A DNA stretch of 64,000 nucleotides from Candidatus Pantoea floridensis (lineage in GTDB: Bacteria > Pseudomonadota > Gammaproteobacteria > Enterobacterales > Enterobacteriaceae): assembly GCF_900215435.1 (NCBI RefSeq), contig NZ_OCMY01000001.1, forward strand, positions 3,038,001-3,102,000, given 5' to 3'. The translations under genes and the position numbers were made by a program. Below are positions 13,002 through 23,063 of this stretch, one piece after another. The notes beneath the pieces were generated by a model. The model did no database searches. It was not told where the DNA came from and was given only the letters and a program-made list of their open reading frames with translations. Numbering within the stretch: the first letter of the stretch is position 1; each line of letters starts with the position of its first letter.

Positions 13002-13040
13002 GCGCAAACGGTTTCGTATCCCGTGCTGTTTCTCTATAAT
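13002..13040 (+). promoter_or_regulatory. PurR operator and -10 box of purL
   Basis: GCGCAAACGGTTTCGT at 13002-13017 matches the PurR consensus ACGCAAACGTTTGCGT at most positions. It overlaps a weak -35 (TTTCGT, 13012-13017), which is 17 bp upstream of a perfect TATAAT at 13035-13040. This arrangement predicts purine repression of purL. The rest of the 271-bp gap to mltF shows nothing I can assign. Confidence 0.8.
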
Positions 13041-13107
13041 ACCGCCCGTTTTCCCCTGTTGCGCCCAATGAAGCGTCGCCCGGCACTTCAAAGACGAGAG
13101 ATCTTTA

Positions 13108-16100
13108 ATGATGGAAATTCTGCGTGGTTCGCCCGCTCTGTCGGCATTTCGTGTAAACAAACTGCTGACCCGCTTTCAGGACGCTCACCTTCCAGTGAGT
13201 GATATTTACGCCGAGTACGTCCATTTTGCCGATGTCAGCGCACCGCTCAGCGCGGATGAACACGCCCGCCTGCAACGCCTGCTGAAATACGGTCCTTCTC
13301 TCGCCGAACATGCGCCCCAAGGGCGTCTGTTGCTGGTTACGCCGCGTCCCGGCACCATCTCGCCGTGGTCATCGAAAGCCACCGACATCGCACACAACTG
13401 CGATCTGCCCCAGGTGTTACGCCTTGAGCGCGGTATGGCTTTCTATGTGCAGGCCCCCGAGCTGACGGAAGCGCAGTGGCAGCAGCTTGCCAGCCTGCTG
13501 CATGACCGCATGATGGAAACCGTATTCGCTGACCTTAGCGATGCGCAGCAGCTGTTTGCCCATCATCAGCCGCAGCCGCTGGAAAGCATCGACGTGCTGG
13601 GCGCAGGCCGCCGCGCGCTTGAACAGGCCAATACCACGCTGGGCCTGGCGCTGGCCGATGATGAGATCGATTACCTGCTTGATGCCTTTACTAAGCTGGG
13701 GCGTAATCCTAACGACATTGAGCTCTATATGTTTGCGCAGGCAAACTCCGAACACTGCCGTCACAAGATCTTCAACGCCGACTGGATTATTGATGGCGAA
13801 AAGCAGCCGAAATCGCTGTTTAAAATGATCAAAAACACCTTTGAACATAACCCTGAGCACGTGCTGTCGGCCTATAAAGACAATGCCGCGGTGATGGAAG
13901 GTTCTGAGGTTGGTCGCTTCTACGCGGATGCGCAGCAGGGCGAATATCAATTCCATCAGGAAGAAGCGCACATCCTGATGAAAGTCGAAACCCATAATCA
14001 TCCAACTGCCATTTCGCCATGGCCGGGTGCCGCGACCGGTTCCGGTGGCGAAATCCGCGATGAAGGCGCAACCGGCCGTGGCGCGAAACCAAAAGCCGGA
14101 CTGGTCGGTTTTTCGGTTTCGAACCTGCGCATTCCAGGCTTCGAACAGCCGTGGGAAGAGGATTTCGGTAAGCCGGATCGCATTGTCACTGCGCTGGACA
14201 TCATGACCGAAGGCCCGCTGGGCGGCGCGGCATTCAACAACGAATTTGGTCGTCCTGCCCTGAATGGCTACTTCCGTACTTATGAAGAGCGCGTTAACAG
14301 CCACAATGGCGTGGAACTGCGCGGCTACCACAAGCCAATCATGCTGGCGGGCGGCATCGGTAACATCCGTGCCGATCACGTACAGAAGGGCGAGATTGTG
14401 GTGGGCGCCAAGCTGATCGTGCTGGGCGGTCCGGCGATGAACATCGGTTTGGGCGGCGGTGCAGCTTCTTCGATGGCTTCAGGCCAGTCAGATGCCGATC
14501 TTGACTTTGCTTCGGTACAGCGTGACAACCCGGAAATGGAACGTCGCTGCCAGGAAGTCATTGACCGTTGCTGGCAGCTGGGTGAAGCCAACCCGATTCT
14601 GTTTATCCACGACGTCGGCGCGGGCGGTCTCTCGAATGCCATGCCTGAACTGGTCAGCGATGGTAACCGTGGCGGTAACTTCAACCTGCGCGACATCCTC
14701 AGTGATGAGCCAGGCATGAGCCCGCTGGAAGTGTGGTGCAACGAGTCGCAGGAACGTTATGTGCTGGCGGTGGCGCCAGAGAAACTGGCGCTGTTCGATG
14801 AGCTGTGCCAGCGTGAGCGCGCGCCGTATGCGGTGATTGGTGAAGCCACCGAAGAGCTGCATCTGAACCTCGCTGACAGCCATTTCGACAATAAGCCAAT
14901 CGACATGCCGCTCGACGTGCTGCTGGGCAAAACGCCGAAGATGACGCGCGATGTTGCCAGCCAGCAAGCCAAAGGCGATGCGCTGCAGCGTGAAGGTATT
15001 ACGATTGCTGATGCGGTGCATCGTGTGCTGCATTTGCCAACCGTGGCGGAAAAAACCTTCCTGATCACCATCGGCGATCGCAGCGTAACCGGCATGGTCG
15101 CGCGCGATCAGATGGTGGGTCCATGGCAGATCCCCGTTGCCAACTGCGCTGTCACCACCGCCAGCCTCGATAGCTATCATGGTGAAGCATTCTCCCTTGG
15201 TGAACGTGCACCGGTCGCGCTGCTCGACTTCGCGGCTTCCGGTCGCCTGGCGGTAGGCGAAGCGCTGACCAACATCGCAGCCACCTCAATTGGTTCACTG
15301 CAACGCGTCAAGCTGTCTGCGAACTGGATGGCCGCAGCTGGCCACCCGGGAGAAGATGCGGGTTTATATGCCGCAGTGAAAGCGGTTGGCGAAGAGCTGT
15401 GTCCGGCGCTGGGTATCACTATCCCAGTAGGCAAAGATTCGATGTCGATGAAAACCCGCTGGCAGCAAGGCACCGAGCAGCGTGAAATGACCTCGCCGTT
15501 GTCATTAGTGATCACCGCGTTTGCGCGCGTTGAAGATGTGCGTCGCACCGTCACGCCGCAGCTGCAGGCCGATCAAGACAATCTGCTGCTGCTGGTGGAT
15601 CTGGGTAACGGCGCTAATACTTTGGGCGCAACCGCGCTGTCGCAGGTTTATCGCCAACTTGGCGACAAGCCAGCCGATGTGCGTAATGCCATTCAGTTGG
15701 CTGGCTTCTTCAATGCTATTCAGGCGCTGGTGGCCGAGCAGAAACTGCTGGCCTACCACGATCGTTCCGACGGCGGCCTGCTGGTGACGCTGGCAGAAAT
15801 GGCCTTCACCGGACACTGCGGTATCGACGTTGATATCGCCGCGTTGGGCAGCGATGCTTTGGCAGCGCTGTTCACCGAAGAGCTGGGCGCAGTACTGCAA
15901 ATCAACGCAGCGGATCGCGCGGCAGTGGAGCAGGTGTTCGCTGACTACGGCCTGAGCGCTAACGTGCACGTGATGGGTAAAGCGCTGCCGGGCGACCGCT
16001 TCGTGATCCGTTCTGGCGACAGTGCGGTGTACAGCGAAAGCCGCACCACGCTGCGTACCTGGTGGGCAGAAACCACCTGGCAGATGCAGCGTCTGCGTGA

Positions 16101-16998
16101 TAACCCAGCCTGCGCCGATCAGGAGCATGAAGCGAAGAAAGATGACAAGGACCCAGGTCTGAACGTGCATCTAACCTTTAAGCCAGAAGAAGACGTTGCG
16201 GCACCGATGATCGCCACCGGCGCGCGTCCGCGTGTGGCGGTGCTGCGTGAGCAGGGCGTCAACTCTCACGTGGAGATGGCGGCTGCTTTCCATCGTGCTG
16301 GCTTTACTGCGGTTGACGTACACATGAGCGATCTGCTGGCCGGTCGTCGCGGCCTGGAAGAGTTCCAGGCGCTGGTTGCGTGCGGTGGTTTCTCTTACGG
16401 TGACGTACTGGGTGCGGGTGAGGGTTGGGCCAAATCCATCCTGTTCAACGGCCGCGTACGTGATGAGTTTGAGAACTTCTTCCATCGCCCACAAACGCTG
16501 GCGTTGGGCGTTTGTAACGGCTGCCAGATGATGTCGAACCTGCGTGAACTGATTCCAGGCAGCGAACTGTGGCCACGCTTTGTACGTAACCAGTCCGAGC
16601 GCTTTGAAGCGCGTTTCAGCCTGGTCGAAGTGGCGGCGAGCCCATCGCTGCTGCTGGACGGCATGGTAGGATCGCACATGCCCATCGCCGTATCACACGG
16701 CGAAGGTTTTGTCGAAGTGCGTGACGGTGCGCATCTGGCACAGCTGGAGAGCAAAGGTCTGGTGGCGCTGCGCTTCGTCGATAACTTTGGCAAAGTGACG
16801 GAGCGCTATCCGGCGAACCCGAATGGCTCTCCAAACGGCATCACCGCAGTCACCAACGAAAGCGGTCGTGTGACCATTATGATGCCGCATCCTGAGCGCG
16901 TGTTCCGCACCGTGAGCAACTCATGGCACCCGGCAGAGTGGGGCGAAGACAGCCCGTGGATGCGTATCTTCCGCAATGCGCGTAAGCAGTTGGACTAA
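13108..16998 (+). CDS. purL: Phosphoribosylformylglycinamidine synthase
   Basis: Fourth step of purine synthesis: converts FGAR to FGAM using ATP and glutamine. It is the large enterobacterial form of 1296 residues (E. coli 1295). An N-terminal domain and the duplicated AIR-synthase-like ATP-binding domains precede the C-terminal class I glutaminase (from about residue 1040). The nucleophile Cys is in [10 protein letters not shown], and the His-Glu pair is in the final MPHPERVF. It starts [15 protein letters not shown], the family start. It is single-gene, PurR-controlled, and ends at a terminator. Confidence 0.98.
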   Translation: MMEILRGSPALSAFRVNKLLTRFQDAHLPVSDIYAEYVHFADVSAPLSADEHARLQRLLKYGPSLAEHAPQGRLLLVTPRPGTISPWSSKATDIAHNCDLPQVLRLERGMAFYVQAPELTEAQWQQLASLLHDRMMETVFADLSDAQQLFAHHQPQPLESIDVLGAGRRALEQANTTLGLALADDEIDYLLDAFTKLGRNPNDIELYMFAQANSEHCRHKIFNADWIIDGEKQPKSLFKMIKNTFEHNPEHVLSAYKDNAAVMEGSEVGRFYADAQQGEYQFHQEEAHILMKVETHNHPTAISPWPGAATGSGGEIRDEGATGRGAKPKAGLVGFSVSNLRIPGFEQPWEEDFGKPDRIVTALDIMTEGPLGGAAFNNEFGRPALNGYFRTYEERVNSHNGVELRGYHKPIMLAGGIGNIRADHVQKGEIVVGAKLIVLGGPAMNIGLGGGAASSMASGQSDADLDFASVQRDNPEMERRCQEVIDRCWQLGEANPILFIHDVGAGGLSNAMPELVSDGNRGGNFNLRDILSDEPGMSPLEVWCNESQERYVLAVAPEKLALFDELCQRERAPYAVIGEATEELHLNLADSHFDNKPIDMPLDVLLGKTPKMTRDVASQQAKGDALQREGITIADAVHRVLHLPTVAEKTFLITIGDRSVTGMVARDQMVGPWQIPVANCAVTTASLDSYHGEAFSLGERAPVALLDFAASGRLAVGEALTNIAATSIGSLQRVKLSANWMAAAGHPGEDAGLYAAVKAVGEELCPALGITIPVGKDSMSMKTRWQQGTEQREMTSPLSLVITAFARVEDVRRTVTPQLQADQDNLLLLVDLGNGANTLGATALSQVYRQLGDKPADVRNAIQLAGFFNAIQALVAEQKLLAYHDRSDGGLLVTLAEMAFTGHCGIDVDIAALGSDALAALFTEELGAVLQINAADRAAVEQVFADYGLSANVHVMGKALPGDRFVIRSGDSAVYSESRTTLRTWWAETTWQMQRLRDNPACADQEHEAKKDDKDPGLNVHLTFKPEEDVAAPMIATGARPRVAVLREQGVNSHVEMAAAFHRAGFTAVDVHMSDLLAGRRGLEEFQALVACGGFSYGDVLGAGEGWAKSILFNGRVRDEFENFFHRPQTLALGVCNGCQMMSNLRELIPGSELWPRFVRNQSERFEARFSLVEVAASPSLLLDGMVGSHMPIAVSHGEGFVEVRDGAHLAQLESKGLVALRFVDNFGKVTERYPANPNGSPNGITAVTNESGRVTIMMPHPERVFRTVSNSWHPAEWGEDSPWMRIFRNARKQLD

Positions 16999-17022
16999 GC
17001 GTTCATCCTGAGTTGTTATGCT

Positions 17023-17101
17023 GGTGCGCATCAATGCGCACCTTACAAGGCCGCTTAACCGCGGCCTTTATTTTTTTGTAGGGTCGCCATTAATGGCGAC
17101 C
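17023..17101. repeat. Paired-palindrome repeat, copy 1 (with the purL terminator inside)
   Basis: Two palindromes: GGTGCGCATCAATGCGCACC (17023-17042) and GGTCGCCATTAATGGCGACC (17082-17101). Each is 9 bp plus a 2-bp centre plus 9 bp, and the second is preceded by TAG. The purL terminator sits between them. The same two-palindrome unit recurs at 35585-35634 and 53720-53786, always intergenic. Confidence 0.75.
17047..17077 (+). terminator. purL terminator
   Basis: Stem AAGGCCGC / GCGGCCTT with a 6-nt loop, followed by TTATTTTTTT. Confidence 0.85.
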
Positions 17102-17129
17102 TGGCTAAAAACCGCACAAGTATGCAAAC

Positions 17130-17243
17130 TGTCGGAAAAAGGCGACAATCCCGCCATGCCAGTGTCGTCAAAAGGTGACATTTAACCCATTGATTTATAA
17201 TGTTGAAAAATGAGGGCTCTTAACGCGTTGCTAATTGGCGACA
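17130..17243 (+). promoter_or_regulatory. GlrR activator sites and IHF site upstream of glmY
   Basis: Two perfect TGTC-N10-GACA motifs lie at 17130-17147 and 17163-17180; this is the GlrR binding motif known from E. coli glmY. A third, with only the right half well kept (GGCGACA), is at 17226-17243. A perfect IHF consensus match on the minus strand (AATCAATGGGTTA, 17183-17195) lies between the second and third. The set is 85-200 bp upstream of the sigma54 promoter, the correct distance for an enhancer with DNA bending. Confidence 0.8.
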
Positions 17244-17328
17244 CTTGTATCTGACCAATCGGTCCGCTTTACCGACAATTCTCGCTGCCTTGTTGGCACT
17301 CCTCTGATAATCAACACTATTTATTTTC

Positions 17329-17349
17329 TGGCACGATACTTGCTATACT
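17329..17349 (+). promoter_or_regulatory. Overlapping sigma54 and sigma70 promoters of glmY
   Basis: TGGCAC-GATAC-TTGC (17329-17343) is a consensus sigma54 -24/-12 promoter. TATACT (17344-17349) directly after it is a sigma70 -10. Both predict the same start near 17355, as described for E. coli glmY. Confidence 0.85.
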
Positions 17350-17354
17350 CACAT

Positions 17355-17570
17355 TGTGGCTCATTCTCCTGTTTATGATTGCCCCGCTTCGGCGGTTGAG
17401 CTCATAAAAACTGAATGACGCACCAAACGGAGCCTGTCGTCCACCTCATCGATAATCGCTTGCTTTGCAACGTTATCAAACATCGGACGCAACGTTGAGT
17501 TAGGCTCCACCTATTTTGCAAGCGATGCTGCGGCGTCGCTCTCACGGCAGGCCAAAAGGCCTGCCGTTTT
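17355..17570 (+). ncRNA. glmY: Small RNA GlmY
   Basis: Regulatory RNA that sequesters RapZ, so that GlmZ stays intact and activates glmS translation (known for the family). The predicted transcript begins with GTGGCTCATTC, as E. coli GlmY does, followed by a hairpin around GCCCCGCTTCGGCGGTTGAG. It ends in a strong terminator (CGGCAGGCC/GGCCTGCCG, 17545-17566, then TTTT). Length is about 215 nt, close to unprocessed GlmY. It sits between purL and glrK, the conserved position. The 3' half is not conserved enough for me to define the RapZ-binding bulge. Confidence 0.85.
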
Positions 17571-17641
17571 CATATCCGGCCTTTCTTCCGTTTTGATACT
17601 TCGCTAGCATGCCTGCAGCTCACATTTAAGGAAGCGCGGTT

Positions 17642-19069
17642 GTGAAGAAATGGCGTTTGTTCCCCCGATCCCTGCGGCAGTTGGTGTTGATGGCCTTTCT
17701 GCTGGTACTACTGCCATTGCTGGTGCTGGCATGGCAAGCGTGGGAAAGCCTCTCGGCGCTGAGCAATCAGGCGGCGGATACCAACCGCAATACCTTCACC
17801 GACGTTCGTCGTAGCGAGGCAATGGCGCGTACCGCCCTTGAGCTGGAGCGTAGCTATCGCCAATATTGCGTATTGGGTGATGTGTCACTGGCGAAGCTAT
17901 ATCAAACGCAGTGGACGCGCTTCGGCCAGATGCTGAGCAGCCACGCCGCCAGTTTGCCCGATCTTCCCTCTTTTAAAGTGCTGCAAACCACTTTGCCGCA
18001 GCTGCAGCAGATGCAATGCGATAACGGGAATCCCGAAGCTCAGGCTGGTAGTGCGCTGGAACGATTTTCCGACGCCAACACACAAATGGTTCAGGCGACG
18101 CGTGAAGTGGTGTTTTCGCGCGGCCTCCAGCTGCAGCGTGAAATTGCCGATCGCGGTCAGTTCTTTGGCTGGCAGGCACTGATTCTCTTCCTGATTAGCC
18201 TGGTGCTGGTTTTGCTGTTTACCGGCATGATCATTGGCCCAGTAAAACGTGTTGAGCGCATGATTAATCGTCTGGGTGAGGGCAGATCGCTGGGTGATAG
18301 CGGCAGTTTTCGTGGCCCGCGCGAGATTCGCTCGCTGGGACAACGCATTGTCTGGTTGAGTGAGCGTCTGAGCTGGCTCGAAGCGCAGCGCCATGAATTT
18401 TTGCGCCATCTCTCCCATGAACTGAAAACGCCGCTCGCCAGCCTGCGCGAAGGGACAGAACTCCTGGCCGATCAGGTCGCTGGACCGCTGAATGCCGAGC
18501 AGCAGGAAGTGGTGGCGATACTCGATACCAGCAGCCGTCATTTACAGCGGCTGATTGAACAATTGCTGGATTACAACCGCAAGCTGGCCGATGGCCCCCT
18601 GACGCTGGAACCGGTTGCGTTAAATGACATCATCGCTGCGGTGCTGAAAGTACATTCACTGCCGGCTAACGCGCGAGCAATGACAACGCACGTAGATTTG
18701 CAAGTTCATCACTGCCTGGCGGAAGCCACGCTGCTGCAGCGCGTCATTGATAACCTCTATTCGAACGCCGTGAACTACGGCAGCGAATCCGGTAACATCT
18801 GGCTGCAGAGCCAGCAGAAAGGCAACCAGGTGTGGATTGAGGTGGCAAACACCGGCACACCAATTCCGGCTGAAGAGCAGGCGATGATTTTCGAGCCCTT
18901 TTATCAGGGCAGCCAACAGCGTAAAGGGCCGGTTAAAGGCAGTGGGCTAGGTTTAAGCATTGCCAAAGATTGCCTGCGCAGGATGCAAGGTGATTTGCAG
19001 TTGGTAACGCGCAAGGATGCGGATGTCTGTTTTCGTATAATTTTGACGACCAGCGCCGGGAATGCCTGA
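17642..19069 (+). CDS. glrK: Sensor histidine kinase GlrK (QseE)
   Basis: Inner-membrane sensor of the GlrK/GlrR two-component system, which drives sigma54 transcription of glmY. It has 475 residues, as in E. coli, and begins with GTG after TTAAGGA. Transmembrane helices lie near 14-32 and 178-200, flanking a periplasmic four-helix-like sensor. A HAMP region follows (about 200-250), then the phospho-acceptor His259 in RHLSHELKTPLAS. The ATPase domain has an N box (DNLYSNAVNYG) and a G box (GSGLGLSIAKD). glrG starts 3 bp downstream. Confidence 0.95.
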   Translation: MKKWRLFPRSLRQLVLMAFLLVLLPLLVLAWQAWESLSALSNQAADTNRNTFTDVRRSEAMARTALELERSYRQYCVLGDVSLAKLYQTQWTRFGQMLSSHAASLPDLPSFKVLQTTLPQLQQMQCDNGNPEAQAGSALERFSDANTQMVQATREVVFSRGLQLQREIADRGQFFGWQALILFLISLVLVLLFTGMIIGPVKRVERMINRLGEGRSLGDSGSFRGPREIRSLGQRIVWLSERLSWLEAQRHEFLRHLSHELKTPLASLREGTELLADQVAGPLNAEQQEVVAILDTSSRHLQRLIEQLLDYNRKLADGPLTLEPVALNDIIAAVLKVHSLPANARAMTTHVDLQVHHCLAEATLLQRVIDNLYSNAVNYGSESGNIWLQSQQKGNQVWIEVANTGTPIPAEEQAMIFEPFYQGSQQRKGPVKGSGLGLSIAKDCLRRMQGDLQLVTRKDADVCFRIILTTSAGNA

Positions 19070-19072
19070 TTA

Positions 19073-19741
19073 ATGAAATTAACCCTATGCAAATTTGTGA
19101 GCTGTGCATTGCTGGCGTTGGGCCTTAGCGCCTGCCAGGCCCCCTCACGCGATCCTGCGCAGCATAATGGCGCCAGCTTGCCTGAGCCGGACGTGCGTCT
19201 GCCCGATTATCTGGCGACCGATTGCCAAAACCTGTGGCAAATCGAAACGCCAGCCGCTGTAAGCAACCCGCTTTACTGGCAGCGCGCCATTGATTGTGCA
19301 GAGCGCTTATCACCTGCTGAAGCGCGCGCCGAAGCGCGTCGCTGGCCGGTACAGGGATGGGCGCGCGCCTTTAAGCAAGGCATCTTACTGTCGAACGGCA
19401 ACGTGACGCCGGTTGAGCGCCGCTCTTATGTCGATACCTTAGATAGTTACGGCACCTTTTATCCGGCGTCAGTTCGGCCGTTGCTGCAGCTGTGGCGCAG
19501 TAATCAAGCGGCCCAGCTGCAGCTGAGTGAAGCGCGTGGACGTTACGCTGCCCTGCAGCAGAGCAATGATGCTGAAATGGATAACCTGCGTCAGCAGCAA
19601 ACCAAAATGCGTCAGTCACTGGCGGATACCCAACGCAAACTCGAGCGTTTAACGGATATTGAACGCCAGTTGTCATCGCGCAAAGCCGCAGACAGCAGCG
19701 ACACATCGCACGGTAGCGATGTGCAAAGTGAGGATCAGTAA
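19073..19741 (+). CDS. qseG: Outer-membrane lipoprotein QseG (GlrG)
   Basis: Lipoprotein of 222 residues: signal peptide with lipobox LSAC, lipidated Cys21. The mature protein is alpha-helical, with a coiled coil near 155-205 (NDAEMDNLRQQQTKMRQSL). In E. coli QseG interacts with the kinase GlrK/QseE and helps its signalling. It lies between the kinase and regulator genes and is co-transcribed with both. Confidence 0.92.
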   Translation: MKLTLCKFVSCALLALGLSACQAPSRDPAQHNGASLPEPDVRLPDYLATDCQNLWQIETPAAVSNPLYWQRAIDCAERLSPAEARAEARRWPVQGWARAFKQGILLSNGNVTPVERRSYVDTLDSYGTFYPASVRPLLQLWRSNQAAQLQLSEARGRYAALQQSNDAEMDNLRQQQTKMRQSLADTQRKLERLTDIERQLSSRKAADSSDTSHGSDVQSEDQ

Positions 19742-19743
19742 TC

Positions 19744-21075
19744 ATGAAACAAGCCGCACGCTTACTGCTGGTGGATGACGATCCGGGCTTACTGAAATTG
19801 CTCGGTATGCGTCTGAGCAGTGAAGGTTATCAGGTGGCGACGGCGGCCAGTGGTCCGGAAGCGTTGCGTCATCTGCAAAAAGAGAAGGTCGATTTAGTGA
19901 TAAGCGACCTGCGCATGGATGAGATGGACGGTCTGGCTCTGTTCGGCGAAGTCCAGAAACGTCACGCGGGATTACCGGTCATCATCCTCACCGCCCACGG
20001 TTCGATTCCGGAAGCCGTCTCGGCGACCCAGCAAGGCGTGTTTAGCTTTCTGACAAAACCGGTGGACCGTGATGCGCTCTACAAAGCGATTGATGAAGCG
20101 CTGGCGCAGCGTGCGCCCATCGGCGATGAGGGATGGCGTGAAGCGATTGTGACGCGTAATCCGCAAATGCTGCGCCTGCTGGAGCAGTCACATATGGTGG
20201 CGCAATCCGACGTCAGTATTTTGATCAATGGTCAAAGCGGCACCGGTAAAGAGGTATTGGCGCAGGCGATTCATGCGGCCAGCCCGCGCGCGACAAAACC
20301 GTTTATTGCGATTAACTGCGGCGCGCTGCCGGAGCAACTGCTGGAATCTGAGCTGTTTGGCCACGCCAAAGGCGCGTTTACCGGTGCCGTTAGCGCACGC
20401 GAAGGCTTGTTCCAGGCTGCGGAAGGCGGCACGCTATTCCTTGATGAAATTGGTGATATGCCGCAGGCGCTACAGGTGAAACTGCTGCGTGTTCTGCAGG
20501 AGCGCAAAGTGCGCCCGCTAGGCAGCAACCGCGATTTAACTATTAATGTGCGTATTATTTCGGCGACGCATCGCGACTTGCCGAAAGCGATGGAGAAAAA
20601 AAGTTTCCGCGAGGATCTTTACTATCGCCTCAATGTGGTAAATCTCAGAATTCCCGCGCTGCATGAGCGCGCGGAAGATATCCCGCTCTTGGCCAATCAT
20701 CTGCTGCGTCAGTCCGCCGATCGCCATAAACCCTTTGTGCGCAGTTTCTCTGTCGATGCCATGAAACGGCTGGTGGGCGCGTCGTGGCCGGGTAATGTAC
20801 GCCAGCTGGTGAATGTGATTGAGCAGTGCGTAGCGCTAAGTACCGCACCGGTGATCGGGGATGCGCTAGTGGAGCAGGCGCTGGCCGGAGAAAATACTGC
20901 GTTGCCTACTTTCGTTGAGGCACGCAATCAATTTGAGCTGAACTATCTGCGCAAGCTGCTGCAGATGACCAAAGGAAATGTGACTAACGCCGCGCGTCTG
21001 GCTGGACGTAACCGTACTGAATTCTATAAGCTGCTGTCGCGCCATGAATTGGACGCCAGCGAATTTAAAGAGTAG
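19744..21075 (+). CDS. glrR: Sigma54-dependent response regulator GlrR (QseF)
   Basis: NtrC-type activator of 443 residues. The receiver domain (about 7-120) has the acidic pocket VDDDP and phospho-acceptor Asp55 in ISDLRMDEMDG. The AAA+ domain has Walker A GQSGTGKE, the sigma54-contact loop GAFTGA (210-215) and Walker B GGTLFLDEIGD. The C-terminal Fis-type helix-turn-helix is NVTNAARLAGRNRTEFYKLL. Its expected binding sites lie upstream of glmY in this window, 4 kb away. glnB follows after 75 bp. Confidence 0.96.
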   Translation: MKQAARLLLVDDDPGLLKLLGMRLSSEGYQVATAASGPEALRHLQKEKVDLVISDLRMDEMDGLALFGEVQKRHAGLPVIILTAHGSIPEAVSATQQGVFSFLTKPVDRDALYKAIDEALAQRAPIGDEGWREAIVTRNPQMLRLLEQSHMVAQSDVSILINGQSGTGKEVLAQAIHAASPRATKPFIAINCGALPEQLLESELFGHAKGAFTGAVSAREGLFQAAEGGTLFLDEIGDMPQALQVKLLRVLQERKVRPLGSNRDLTINVRIISATHRDLPKAMEKKSFREDLYYRLNVVNLRIPALHERAEDIPLLANHLLRQSADRHKPFVRSFSVDAMKRLVGASWPGNVRQLVNVIEQCVALSTAPVIGDALVEQALAGENTALPTFVEARNQFELNYLRKLLQMTKGNVTNAARLAGRNRTEFYKLLSRHELDASEFKE

Positions 21076-21101
21076 CTTGCTGCGGCAGCGTCAGGAACAA
21101 T

Positions 21102-21107
21102 TATACT
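21102..21107 (+). promoter_or_regulatory. Candidate -10 box for glnB
   Basis: TATACT 44 bp upstream of the glnB ATG. No good -35 is seen at 16-18 bp, so this is weak. Confidence 0.3.
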
Positions 21108-21138
21108 AACGGTATCCGTCCATCATGGAGGGAGTTAA

Positions 21139-21489
<351 letters not shown>

Positions 21490-21509
21490 GCCCCTCCGCG
21501 CATTACCTG

Positions 21510-21540
21510 AAAAAGCCTGCCTTGCGCAGGCTTTTTGTTT
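21510..21540. terminator. Bidirectional terminator between glnB and hmp
   Basis: AAAAAGCCTGC / GCAGGCTTTTT stem with a 5-nt loop and T runs on both strands. It serves glnB (+) and the converging hmp (-). Confidence 0.85.
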
Positions 21541-22724
21541 TACAACACTTTGTGTGGGCCAAACACTTCGTAGTGAATGCGATCGGCGTTTACACCCGCA
21601 TCAATTAACTGACGTGCGACAAACTGCATGAACGACAGCGGGCCGCAGATCCAGAATTGACGATCGGCCTGATTGAGTGCGGAAGAGATACTCGCCAGAT
21701 CCATCAAGCCTTGCGCATCAAAGCGCCCGGCATCGGTGGCTGCCGGCTGGCGATACCAGATGTATGGCGTGAAGTTTGGCAGACGTGCACCGAGTGCCTG
21801 CACTTCTTCAGCAAATGCGTGTTGTGAACCCGCTTCAGCCGCGTGCAGCCAGTTGACTGCGGCAGGGTGTTGTTGCTCGGCAAGATTTGCCAGCATCGCC
21901 AGCATGGGCGTTTGACCAACGCCAGCCGAAATCAGCGTAACGGGCGTCGTAGGGTGCGCCTGCAGGAAGAAATCGCCAGCTGGCGCAGCGCACTGCAAAA
22001 TATCTCCGACCCGCGCGTTATCGTGCAGCCAGCCCGAGACGCTGCCTAAGGCTTCGCGCTTCACGGCAATTCGATAAAATTTGCCGTTAGGCTGATGCGT
22101 TAAAGAATACTGGCGGTGCTGGATATTTTCACTGCCCGCTGGATGCAGGCTAATGGCCAGATATTGGCCGGGCAGAAAGGCCGCCACCGGCATGCCATCA
22201 TTTGGCACCAGCTCAAAGCGTTTGATCACGGAGCTTTCCTGTTTGATGGCGCGAATACGGAAATCACGCGCGCCGCGCCAGCCGCCTATTTTCTCTTCGG
22301 ATTCACGATAAATGGCTTCTTCTCGCTGAATAAACACATCCGCCAGCACGCCATAAGCTTTACCCCACGCGGTTAACACCTCTTCACCCGGATGCAGCAG
22401 CTCATCAATGGTTGCCAACAAATTTTCTCCGACGATGGCGTACTGATCGGGCTGAATATTTAAGCTGGCATGCTTCTGGGCAATTTTTTCTACTGCAGGC
22501 AGCAGTACGGCCAGATTTTCCAGATTGCTGCCATAAGCGACGATCGCATTGAACAGCGCTTCCCGTTGATTACCACTGCGTTGATTGTTCATGTTGAACA
22601 CATTTTTCAATTCGGGATGCTGCGTCAGCAGGCGCTGATAAAAATGGCCGGTAAGCTGGGGGCCGATTTGCGCTATAGCAGGCAAGGTCGATTTGATAAT
22701 GGCGATAGTTTGGGCATCAAGCAT
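21540..22724 (-). CDS. hmp: Flavohemoglobin, nitric oxide dioxygenase
   Basis: Oxidises NO to nitrate with O2 and NAD(P)H, protecting against nitrosative stress. It has 394 residues (E. coli 396). The N-terminal globin domain has the proximal His in AQKHASLN (about residue 85). It is followed by an FAD-binding ferredoxin-reductase domain (HRQYSLTH) and an NAD domain ([15 protein letters not shown]). An NsrR-type palindrome lies 25 bp upstream of the ATG. It diverges from glyA. Confidence 0.97.
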   Translation of the reverse strand: MLDAQTIAIIKSTLPAIAQIGPQLTGHFYQRLLTQHPELKNVFNMNNQRSGNQREALFNAIVAYGSNLENLAVLLPAVEKIAQKHASLNIQPDQYAIVGENLLATIDELLHPGEEVLTAWGKAYGVLADVFIQREEAIYRESEEKIGGWRGARDFRIRAIKQESSVIKRFELVPNDGMPVAAFLPGQYLAISLHPAGSENIQHRQYSLTHQPNGKFYRIAVKREALGSVSGWLHDNARVGDILQCAAPAGDFFLQAHPTTPVTLISAGVGQTPMLAMLANLAEQQHPAAVNWLHAAEAGSQHAFAEEVQALGARLPNFTPYIWYRQPAATDAGRFDAQGLMDLASISSALNQADRQFWICGPLSFMQFVARQLIDAGVNADRIHYEVFGPHKVL

Positions 22725-22748
22725 GGTGAAATCCTTAGGGTGAATTTA

Positions 22749-22771
22749 AACATGTATTTTAAATGCATCTT
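22749..22771 (-). promoter_or_regulatory. NsrR operator of hmp
   Basis: A 23-bp near-palindrome on the minus strand: half AAGATGCATTT, one base, then AAATACATGTT. It matches the known NsrR consensus (AAGATGCATTT-N-AAATGCATCTT) at all but three positions. A TTACAG -35-like hexamer lies 17 bp before AAGATG, so the operator would cover the -10. NsrR repression relieved by NO is predicted. Confidence 0.8.
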
Positions 22772-22931
22772 AAGTTCAATCTAAGCGCCTGTAAATCCCT
22801 CGTAATGATTAAGGATTAAGCAAAAAAGGTGCGGGCTGGGCCGCAAACCTGAAATTTTATCGGGATGAGAGTGAGGAAATATCATGATTTACTGGCTGCA
22901 AAAAAAGCGTAAAAAACCCGTTCCAATGCCA

Positions 22932-22947
22932 TGCCAATCGATTGCGC
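22932..22947. promoter_or_regulatory. Candidate PurR operator of glyA
   Basis: TGCCAATCGATTGCGC has the central CG and the CAAT/ATTG arms of a PurR box. It lies 43 bp upstream of a -10-like TACACT (22990-22995). E. coli glyA is under PurR control. I did not find a convincing -35 or MetR site in the rest of the 339-bp hmp-glyA gap. Confidence 0.5.
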
Positions 22948-23063
22948 AAAAAGAGGGTGTTGGCGCTACCGTCACCTGGCAAAACCGTTTACACTGTTCG
23001 CCTTCGCCCCTTTGCCGGGGCCTAAACTGCCGTTAAAAAGTAAGCTGAGTCAGGAGAGTCCGG

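Noticed and set aside
13417..14379. Long open frame of 320 codons antisense to purL
   Set aside because: It lies wholly inside the well-conserved purL on the opposite strand; high-GC codon use opens such frames by chance. No ribosome binding site or family match.
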